Assembly: GCA_903898185.1 (NCBI GenBank)
Contig: CAIUEN010000451.1
Span: 1 to 36,908, forward strand
Direction: 5' to 3'
DNA: 36,908 nt
Source: an uncultured Verrucomicrobiales bacterium
Lineage (GTDB): Bacteria > Verrucomicrobiota > Verrucomicrobiia > Limisphaerales > Palsa-1400
Part shown: positions 31,801 to 36,908 of the stretch, piece after piece
How positions within the stretch are numbered: position 1 is the stretch's first letter
How the letters are laid out: the number at the start of each line of letters is the position of its first letter
Translations under genes and position numbers: made by a program
The notes under the pieces: generated by a model
Told to the model about the DNA's origin: nothing
The model's database searches: none
Seen by the model: only the letters and a program-made list of their open reading frames with translations

Positions 31801-31861
31801 CACGCTGCTCGTGACAAACCCGCCAACCAACGGCGAACGCTATTTCCGATTGAGGAAGTAG
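25817..31861 (+). CDS. Secreted giant metallopeptidase, M36 (fungalysin)-like, with BACON-like, Calx-beta and DUF4082-like regions
   Basis: 2014 aa, GTG start, signal peptide VGIFGALVVGLLFFALDANA, HEYTHGLTDRM plus EGWSDF, Calx-beta LSNTEVLEGAAGTTTNAVFSASLSGPSAQTISLAYATSDGTATAATDYVAVVNGTLVFMPGEVSKTISV. Confidence 0.88.
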   Translation: MINRDVGIFGALVVGLLFFALDANAFRKPDKAPLPDMDVRQKAGTNLPPTERKASLAHMQSLQPGVKTSFDPLIDSPRLVASAESFLSGRDGSGRAISPEVAARFANDPNGPTKAFLEEHHGLFGHGSEVLPQARIKRDYVSAHNGLRTTAWEQQVGGIGVFEGLLVSHTTRNGELVNISSRFLPKTFEAVAAGTPRSAAVPRKSALSAAEALVIAAQDVGENLALSQVSSVAGQAGDAERHETFRAPALKGDAYANLTWLPISAKSFRLSWKLIFESQSRHEMFLTLVDAQTGKTLLRRTLTRHASPATFRVFTGESPTPLSPGFSSPNTSQPPQVSRELITLVALDTNASPAGWIDEGINELHGNNVNAYLDRDSSDSPDLPLTQGSPNRVFDFPLDLKLSPRAYGDASVAQLFYVCNWYHDKLYQLGFTEASGNFQNDNFGRGGLAGDAVNAEAQDGSSINNADFSPAPDGQPPRMQMYLFNGPSPRRDGTFDTEIVLHEYTHGLTDRMVGGGMGLTTVQSLALSEGWSDFYALALLTGSGDDVDGSYPMAPYASYLLDGETQNYYYGIRRYPYSTDMAKNPLTFKDIDPAQAISHYGAPMSPAFVFKATDAIEVHNAGEVWCATLWEVRAGLIKKYGWATGNQLVLQLVTDGLRLSPPNPSFVEARDAIIQADRVNNAGANYRALWAAFAKRGLGFHAYSPASADTAGIVESFADADDLAITTDGETSSGPVGGPFTVLSHEWLLSDSGVNPVPWSAGTASSWITLSQTSGTLISNQPPVSVSAYLNLAALNLTAGIYTNFIRFTNQASGVTQSRQFVLYVGQPDYFAESFDTTTNDLAWQSFTFTPDTSLSAYNVCRADIIDFPTDPTGGVPVAMKDDNCATVTLTGSHKAVLYGTASSAFYIGSNGYITFGSGDSSNDQTFGNLFKFARIAPFLDDLDPGTNGVVSWKELCDRVAVTWSNVPEYGLGNTNSFQVELFYDGRIRLSYLRMDVIHGIVGLSRGVGIPCNFTPSDFSGYRRCCAPNAWLSVALPTSVVEGVGSLVGQGAVMLSKPLAYNLAVALASSDPASITVPVWVVVPAGLTNAAFDLTVPDNTVINGLRTVTITPTATGLAAMPGIMQVSDSKTPVLTVRLPSISIAGSVAQGQVGISPTPSFNVGVKLSMSGSGSVGAQIPSWIAIPAGQTSAVFNVQTGNTPFSNSRSLIVTAHVDQWADASAAMTLLYSQSTNLTVSVPSNAIAGNGTLTNYGWLALSNALVSSLTVPLFSSSANVTVPANVTIPAGRKGVAFNITIADHIDGSQTAVISEGLTGSSSSISLLDDQTPLPPSVVTPVDGSATNSCVVSLTWCSGLGEGRELIVNGNFETGDLTGWTLAGNTNGSFVIEDGTVSPASGDNPPPPYAGGYSVLGQRSGSGVFQMSQDIALPAKASVIALGWTDRQRNFAGFTNISQQFRVELRTTNNVSLCAVFASTNGIFSDWTTRIYDISSFRGQTLRLCFIITAAMAPLDVYIDNITVRAANPSATLYDVYLGTNATLDAAQFLGTTTNTTWPAVTLPVGAEYWQVVARRTGSAVSPVWRFSTVPTVFLSNTEVLEGAAGTTTNAVFSASLSGPSAQTISLAYATSDGTATAATDYVAVVNGTLVFMPGEVSKTISVAVNGDDIPEQDETFWLNITSATNAPLATNRAMCVIRNDDPWPGVVDRFVWSQIPSPQEVGEPFRVNIAAYDIFDNPVTNLTTLFLSGIALGQETNILGNRTPSGSDHFSTYTLGLAFTPDTNITVTHARHYGGAKVSIWTESQTLIASVSVQSVAGQWVETPFSSPVRLTAGTRYRVGVYTAGQTYSWVSDSWPRAFADGTIHQPCYSSTDSFPTNSASRGLYLVDLGYSVGWPAQIAVTPAVVTNVADAAWTGTVTVPMLATNFELVADDGAGHQTCSNPFDTVIVGPRLLSAGMSSSGFVISWPAPIGTYVLESTDSLDPMNWQPVAEAPVQVGNTLLVTNPPTNGERYFRLRK

Positions 31862-31996
31862 CACACGGCCAGGGGAAGGCTCACAAAAAGGAACGCCACA
31901 GGGAGGAGTCATCTCCCCCCTTCTGGCCAACATCAACCCGGAAAGAGGAGCGCAGGCAAGGATGCCTATACAACTCTGAAAATTCTAAATTTCCGC

Positions 31997-32023
31997 TTAA
32001 GTTATCGTGTTCTTAGCCGATAA
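31997..32023 (+). promoter_or_regulatory. Sigma28 (FliA)-type promoter match upstream of fliD
   Basis: TTAAGTTA-N11-GCCGATAA: exact -10 match and spacer, 6/8 in the -35. Confidence 0.6.
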
Positions 32024-32034
32024 AGGAAGTTGGT

Positions 32035-33777
32035 ATGGCAACATCAGGAGTCGATCTATCGATATCGGGTCTGGCCTCCGGCTTCGATTGGAAGACGGTG
32101 GTCAGCCAGCTTGCTGACGTCTCGCGGGCTCCGGAAAAAACGCTCCAGGCGGATCAAGCCAAGATTCAACAGCGCAATAGCGCGTACAAGAATCTCAATA
32201 CGGAGATGAGCACGCTGAGCGACAAAATTGCAGCGCTCAAGGACTCAACGCTGTATGGAAAGCTCCTGGCCCAGAGTTCTGATTCAATGGCCGCGACGGC
32301 AACGGCCGCAACCGGAAGCGCGCCGGGTGTTTACTCGTTCGCAATCACCCAACTGGCCAAGGCTGCCGTGCAGCAGGGGACCACAAATGTCGCCGCTCCT
32401 CTCAGCGCCACCAGCGATGTCTCCAGCGTTGTGGTCGCAACCGCCGGACTGTCCACCCCCATTACGGCTGGGACGTTCTCGGTCAATGGCCAGCAGGTTA
32501 CGGTTGCCTCCACCGACACGTTGCAGGCTGTTTTCGACAACATTTCCAAAGCCACCAGTGGCGCGGTGACGGCTTCCTATGATCCAAGCGCCGACAAGAT
32601 TACGTTGCTGAGCGCCAGCAACATCGTGATCGGGAGCGCCACTGACACCAGCAGCTTCCTTCAAGCCGTCAAGCTCACCGATAACGGCGCCACCTCCATT
32701 TCCAGCAGCGCGGCCTTGGGCGGCATCAAGAAGACCGGCAGTCTGACCAATGCCAATTTTGCCACGCCGATTACTGGCGACACGAGCGGCAACGGGCAAT
32801 TCAGCATCAATAATGTCACCATCGACTATTCGACGGGCGATAGTTTGTCGGATGTGCTTGGCCGGATTAACAATTCGACGGCAGGGGTTTCCGCCAGTTT
32901 CGACGCAGGCAAGGGCCAGTTCTCCATCACCAGCAAGAGCACTGGCGATCTTGGCGTCTCGCTGGCGGATGTGACCGGTAACTTCCTGACAGCCACAGGG
33001 TTGCTTGGGGGCTCGCTTCAGCGCGGCCAGAATCTTCTCTATTCCATCAATGGCGGCGGCCAATTGAGCAGTCAAAGCAACACAATCACCGAAGCCAGTT
33101 CAGGCATCGCGGGGCTCTCGGTGACGGCGCTCAAGGAATCGACGGTCACCATCACGACTTCCAGTGACTCCTCAGGCGTCAATACCGCGATCAATGATTT
33201 TGTCACCCAGTTCAACAAGGTTCAGTCGCTCGTTGACACCTACACCGCCAGCGCCACCGACTCCACTGGAAAGGTCACAGCCGGCATTCTGACTGGCGAG
33301 GGGGATGCCACGGATATCGCCTCCACACTGCGCAGGCTGGCTTACAACCCCATCGCGAACCACGCAACAGCCATCGGGAGCTTGGATGACTTGGGCATTA
33401 CGACCACCGGCAATGACAATAAGTTGACGGTCACCGATAGCCAGAAACTGGCGGATACGCTGGCCAACAATTTGAATGGGGTGCAGGACCTATTTGCTAA
33501 TTCGACGACTGGATTGACGGTCAAATTGACCGATTACATGACTCGGACGATTGGCGACTCCGGTTCTCTGGTGGCCAAGCAGAGCACCCTCACCAAACAA
33601 GCATCGGACATCGATACGCAAGTGGCCACTCTCGAACGGCGGGTTTTGGCCGAATCCGCCAGCATGACCTCCGAGTTTGTTGCCATGGAAACTGCCCAGC
33701 AGAATCTCAAAACCCAACTGAGTTACCTTCAACAGAACCTGGGTTTGACGACCTCATCCTCTTCCAAGACTGGTTAA
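32035..33777 (+). CDS. fliD: Flagellar filament capping protein FliD
   Basis: MATSGVDLSISGLASGFDWKTVVSQLADVSRAPEKTLQ; C-terminal SDIDTQVATLERRVLAESASMTSEFVAMETAQQNLKTQLSYLQQNLG. Confidence 0.94.
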   Translation: MATSGVDLSISGLASGFDWKTVVSQLADVSRAPEKTLQADQAKIQQRNSAYKNLNTEMSTLSDKIAALKDSTLYGKLLAQSSDSMAATATAATGSAPGVYSFAITQLAKAAVQQGTTNVAAPLSATSDVSSVVVATAGLSTPITAGTFSVNGQQVTVASTDTLQAVFDNISKATSGAVTASYDPSADKITLLSASNIVIGSATDTSSFLQAVKLTDNGATSISSSAALGGIKKTGSLTNANFATPITGDTSGNGQFSINNVTIDYSTGDSLSDVLGRINNSTAGVSASFDAGKGQFSITSKSTGDLGVSLADVTGNFLTATGLLGGSLQRGQNLLYSINGGGQLSSQSNTITEASSGIAGLSVTALKESTVTITTSSDSSGVNTAINDFVTQFNKVQSLVDTYTASATDSTGKVTAGILTGEGDATDIASTLRRLAYNPIANHATAIGSLDDLGITTTGNDNKLTVTDSQKLADTLANNLNGVQDLFANSTTGLTVKLTDYMTRTIGDSGSLVAKQSTLTKQASDIDTQVATLERRVLAESASMTSEFVAMETAQQNLKTQLSYLQQNLGLTTSSSSKTG

Positions 33778-33782
33778 TTAAT

Positions 33783-35192
33783 ATGAGACGGTGGTTTGGA
33801 TACTTAAAAGTGACAATTGCGCTGGCGTGTCTGACGGCATCGACTGGTTGCCGGTCGTTTTCATTCAGCGACCCGGTAATCGGCCCCAGTTACAAGCCCA
33901 AGAACATTTTTTCCAAAGCGGGTCCTTGGCCAAGAGAAATCCGCAGGGTGGCGATTCTGCCGATGGCTTACAACGAAAACCAGCCGAACACCGTCTCCGG
34001 GCGCGATTTGTTGGAGCCGATTTTACGTACGGAGCTGGCCAAAGCCCAACGGTTTGAGTGCATCAGTGTTTCGGCTGAATTCGTCAAAAAATGGACCCAT
34101 AAGGAGAAGTGGTCATCGACCGAAATGCTGCCCGGCGACATGATTCAGATACTCAAGACCGAAATCGGGTGCGACGCGGTGCTGTTTGCCGAACTAACTC
34201 AATACCGGCCCTATCCCCCACTGGTCATCGGGTGGAATATGAAGCTGGTGTCGGTCAGCACGCAGGAGATTCTTTGGGCGGTGGACGAAACCTTTGATGC
34301 GGGCGAATTGGCGGTGGCCAACGCCGCGCGCCGGTTCGAGATGCAGCGGGAACAGCCCAATCCCGTCCTGGCCGAATCCCGCCAAGTGCTCATTTCGCCG
34401 CGGCGCTTTGGCCAATTTACGACGGAAACGCTGGTGGCGACTGTTCCAGAATACAAGGAACCTCCAAATTCGACACGGGCTGCCCATCGTGCTGCAGCTT
34501 CCAAAGCAGTGACTCCCGATGTAGCGGCCCCCGATGCAGCAGCTTCTAAAGCAGTGGCTCCCGATTCAACGGCTTCCGATGCAGCAGAGGTCAACGCAGC
34601 AGAGGCCAAGGCAGCAGAGGCTAAGGTAGCAGAGGCTAAGGTAGCAGAGGCCAAGGCAGCAGAGGCTAAGGTAGCAGAGGCCAAGGCAGCAGCGGCTAAG
34701 GTAGCAGAGGCCAAGGCAGCAGAGGCCAAGGCAGCAGAGGCCAAGGTAGCAGAGGCTAAGGTAGCAGAGGCTAAGGCAGCAGAGGTCAAGGCAGCAGCGG
34801 CTAAGGCAGCAGAGGTCAAGGCAGCAGCGGCTAAGGCAGCAGCGGCTAAGGCAGCAGCGGCTAAGGTAGCAGAGGCCAAGGTAGCAGCGGCTAAGGCAGC
34901 AGAGGTCAAGGCAGCAGCGGCTAAGGCAGCAGAGGCCAAGGCAGCAGCGGCTAAGGCAGCAGAGGTCAAGGCAGCAGAGGTCAAGGCAGCAGAGGTCAAG
35001 GCAGCAGAGGTCAAGGCAGCAGAGGCCAAGGCAACGGCTAATGATTCAACGACTCACGAAGTCAGCGTTTCTGGCGTTGGAGCTACTCGATTTGGGGATT
35101 CTGGGGTTGGCGGTTCCGGGAATCGGCAGAGTGGGTCTCTGCCCCAAAAAGGCGCTTCAGAGCAATCTAGCGCCGAAAATGATAAACGCTAA
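33783..35192 (+). CDS. Lipoprotein in flagellar cluster with C-terminal AAEAK pentapeptide repeat region
   Basis: 469 aa; lipobox-like TASTGC; VAILPMAYNENQPNTVSGRDLLEPILRTELAKAQRF...GCDAVLFAELTQYRPYPPLVIGWNMKLVSVSTQEILWAVDETFDAG. Confidence 0.75.
   Translation: MRRWFGYLKVTIALACLTASTGCRSFSFSDPVIGPSYKPKNIFSKAGPWPREIRRVAILPMAYNENQPNTVSGRDLLEPILRTELAKAQRFECISVSAEFVKKWTHKEKWSSTEMLPGDMIQILKTEIGCDAVLFAELTQYRPYPPLVIGWNMKLVSVSTQEILWAVDETFDAGELAVANAARRFEMQREQPNPVLAESRQVLISPRRFGQFTTETLVATVPEYKEPPNSTRAAHRAAASKAVTPDVAAPDAAASKAVAPDSTASDAAEVNAAEAKAAEAKVAEAKVAEAKAAEAKVAEAKAAAAKVAEAKAAEAKAAEAKVAEAKVAEAKAAEVKAAAAKAAEVKAAAAKAAAAKAAAAKVAEAKVAAAKAAEVKAAAAKAAEAKAAAAKAAEVKAAEVKAAEVKAAEVKAAEAKATANDSTTHEVSVSGVGATRFGDSGVGGSGNRQSGSLPQKGASEQSSAENDKR
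34595..35038 (+). repeat. 15-bp coding tandem repeat (about 29 pentads of [AV]A[EA][AV]K)
   Basis: Repeated gcagcagaggccaag / gtagcagaggctaag / gcagcggctaag-type units. Confidence 0.95.
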
Positions 35193-35233
35193 AGTTTCAT
35201 TGCAAAGGGTCGATATATCCTGCGAGTGATAAC

Positions 35234-35518
35234 ATGCCTGACAGAAGTGGTGAGTTTATGGAAATCAAATTAAATACAAATGTAGATCCGATTGGCCGTG
35301 TTTCAGTCGGCCAGACAAAGAAGACCGAAGCGAAGGTGGAAAGCGAAGGGGCGGCGTTTACGCAATCCCAAGCCCTAAACCAGACGTTGAGCCAGTTGCC
35401 GGATTCGCGCGCGGATGAAGTGGCGAAGGGCAAGCAATTGGCAGGCACTTCAACCTATCCGCCGCCGGAGACCATCAAGAAGATAGCGTCTCTGCTGGCG
35501 ACGCATGTGGAAGCATGA
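35234..35518 (+). CDS. Small protein, FlgM-like (anti-sigma28) candidate
   Basis: LSQLPDSRADEVAKGKQLAGTSTYPPPETIKKIASLLATHVEA resembles the FlgM C-terminal R-x-x-x-V...Y...I...LL pattern. An alternative start is at 35258. Confidence 0.5.
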   Translation: MPDRSGEFMEIKLNTNVDPIGRVSVGQTKKTEAKVESEGAAFTQSQALNQTLSQLPDSRADEVAKGKQLAGTSTYPPPETIKKIASLLATHVEA

Positions 35519-35553
35519 GAATCAAACCTCTTGTTGATTAAACTAGTTGAATT

Positions 35554-36000
35554 ATGAGTTTTTCAAATCCTTGGAAGTCGTACCATAAAGTTGCGACGCA
35601 GACTGCTTCGCCGGGCCAGCTTGTGCTCATGCTCTATGATGGGGCGATTCGGTTTCTCGAACGGGCGCTTACCGGCTTTGCTTTTGACGATCCTGCCGAG
35701 TTCAATGCCAGCATCAGCAATAATATCCTGCGCGCTCAAGCCATCATCAACGAGCTTAATTCATCCTTGGATATGGAGAAGGGAGGCGATATCTCGATCA
35801 ATCTGCGCCAACTCTACACCTACTTTGATCGCCGAATGACCGAGAGCAATATCCGCAAGGAACAGGAAGGCATCAAGGAAGTCATTGAACGGTTGACGGT
35901 GTTGCGCGATGCCTGGTCAACGATGCTCGGACGCCAGACGGCCAGCCAGCCACAGTTTGATAGTTCAGCGGAATCCGTCCTGGCAGCCGTTGGCGCATGA
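35554..36000 (+). CDS. fliS: Flagellar export chaperone FliS
   Basis: MSFSNPWKSYHKVATQTASPGQLVLMLYDGAIRFLERAL...GGDISINLRQLYTYFDRRMTESNIRKEQEGIKEVIERLTVLRDAW. Confidence 0.95.
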   Translation: MSFSNPWKSYHKVATQTASPGQLVLMLYDGAIRFLERALTGFAFDDPAEFNASISNNILRAQAIINELNSSLDMEKGGDISINLRQLYTYFDRRMTESNIRKEQEGIKEVIERLTVLRDAWSTMLGRQTASQPQFDSSAESVLAAVGA

Positions 36001-36040
36001 CACTTGGTAGCACACGCATCCTTGCCTGTGCCCGGGCTAA

Positions 36041-36238
36041 CCCTGTGGGGCAGGCCTCCGGCCTGCCGGTTGCGGTGCCTCTGGCTCCGCAGAGAGTTGG
36101 AGACCCAGTGCGCAGGCAGATCAGAGTTTTTCCCCCCCATATTTCCTCAAAATGAGAATTGCTGACTTGCTTGGAGGAAGATGGGTCGAGGGGGCCGAGA
36201 CCCCGCGAACCGGCAGGCCGGAGGCCTGCCCCACAGGG
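36041..36238. mobile_element. MITE-like element with perfect 31-bp terminal inverted repeats
   Basis: ccctgtggggcaggcctccggcctgccggtt (36041-36071) and its exact reverse complement (36208-36238). Confidence 0.75.
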
Positions 36239-36296
36239 CTGCTTTCCTGTCACGCATCCCCTATGCCCATTTCTCCTTCCAACCCTCACAGTCACC

Positions 36297-36665
36297 ATGA
36301 ATAATCCCCCTTCATTGTCGGTCTTGTTGGAAGAGTGGCGCGCGATAAGCGAAGTGGAAGGGGCGGGCATCCAGACGGGGGACTGGGATAAAGTTGCCCG
36401 GTGCCAGGAACGCAAACGCTTTCTCAAGGAAATAATTTCCTCATCGCCCGAGGCCGCCCCTGACAACCCGTCAAGAGAGGCTCTTCAAAAGACAGTGCGT
36501 GAACTTGCGGCTGTGGAGTTGCGCAACTCCCAGTGGCTCAATGAACGACGGGAAAAAGTGATGGCCGATAAATCGCGCATGCAAAGGGCTTCCGCCAATT
36601 TGCGGCGAGTGCGCTCCGCTTACGGAAACTCCGGCCCCAACGCCATCTGGAACTCGTTTTCATGA
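36297..36665 (+). CDS. FliT-like / flagellar accessory hypothetical protein
   Basis: MNNPPSLSVLLEEWRAISEVEGAGIQTGDWDKVARCQERKRFLKEIIS; helical and short, located after fliS. The track start at 36159 lies inside the repeat. Confidence 0.5.
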   Translation: MNNPPSLSVLLEEWRAISEVEGAGIQTGDWDKVARCQERKRFLKEIISSSPEAAPDNPSREALQKTVRELAAVELRNSQWLNERREKVMADKSRMQRASANLRRVRSAYGNSGPNAIWNSFS

Positions 36666-36724
36666 AATGTGTGACCACTGTTTATTTTCGGTTTCACACC
36701 CTTTGACGTGATCAGGGGAAGGTT

Positions 36725-36755
36725 TACACGAAGACACGAAGGCACGAAGAGGCAG
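36725..36755. repeat. Phrase-type repeat acacgaagacacgaaggcacgaag
   Basis: Quasi-tandem 8-9 nt (g)acacgaag units. Confidence 0.8.
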
Positions 36756-36827
36756 GGAAGGAACTCTCTTTTTATACTTTGAACGGGTAAGAATCTTACT
36801 TTTTGCGCCAGATCTTCGGACGTAGCG

Positions 36828-36868
36828 CAGACATTCTTGTCTGCCGTTCCGCCGACTTTCCAGTCGGC
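36828..36868. repeat. Paired short hairpins cagaca-ttct-tgtctg and gccgact-ttcc-agtcggc
   Basis: Two adjacent perfect palindromes with 4-nt loops. Confidence 0.8.
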
Positions 36869-36908
36869 AAAGCGTCGGCAGCAAGACAACCGCTGGAATT
36901 ACCGACGC

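Noticed and set aside
32284-33075. 263-aa minus ORF
   Set aside because: Antisense to fliD.
34211-35029. Antisense ORF of 272 aa (ASAALTSAALTSAAL...)
   Set aside because: Mirror of the 15-bp repeat in the lipoprotein gene; low complexity arises from the repeat and the sense frame has a clear lipoprotein start.
36159-36296. N-terminal extension of the FliT-like ORF
   Set aside because: Lies inside the MITE-like repeat; the sensible start is MNNPPSLSVLL at 36297.
36620-36889. 89-aa minus ORF (LPCLFVPSCLRVNLPLI)
   Set aside because: Arises from the acacgaaggcacgaag phrase repeat; no protein-like features.

Overview
The window looks like a chromosomal segment from a Verrucomicrobia/PVC-type bacterium. 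That placement is inferred from protein style: a [26 protein letters not shown] pseudopilin, an M36/Calx-beta secreted giant, and intergenic phrase-like repeats. From left to right: (1) a minus-strand, translationally coupled defence-like operon (DUF4007, a large P-loop ATPase, a PD-(D/E)xK-like nuclease, a helicase). The helicase breaks off just after Walker A, and a decayed DUF1016/YhcG nuclease sits beside the operon. (2) A plus-strand signalling cluster: roadblock-tailed protein, MglA-like GTPase, roadblock/LC7 protein, GNAT plus cyclic-nucleotide-binding protein, and an MCP whose sensor region contains a CxxCH haem-c motif. (3) Housekeeping genes: pseudopilin, ychF, obg with a large insertion, rpmA, rplU, uvrD-like helicase, lon, hsp20, pyrB, pyrR, mrp. 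(4) A 2014-aa secreted M36-like metallopeptidase. (5) A flagellar late-gene cluster: fliD with a sigma28-like promoter match, a repeat-rich lipoprotein, a FlgM-like protein, fliS, a FliT-like protein. The intergenic regions are rich in repeats: an inverted pair of ~97-bp elements bounded by GTAACT around a 75-aa ORF, a 198-bp element with perfect 31-bp terminal inverted repeats, REP-like hairpins, short dispersed phrase repeats, and decayed fragments of an IS transposase and an Old-Yellow-Enzyme gene. The best candidates for undescribed biology are the haem-MCP/MglA/GNAT-CNBD cluster, the duplicated uncharacterised domain in the roadblock protein, the repeat families, and the decayed defence operon. 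All calls come from reading the sequence and ORF translations; no database search was run.
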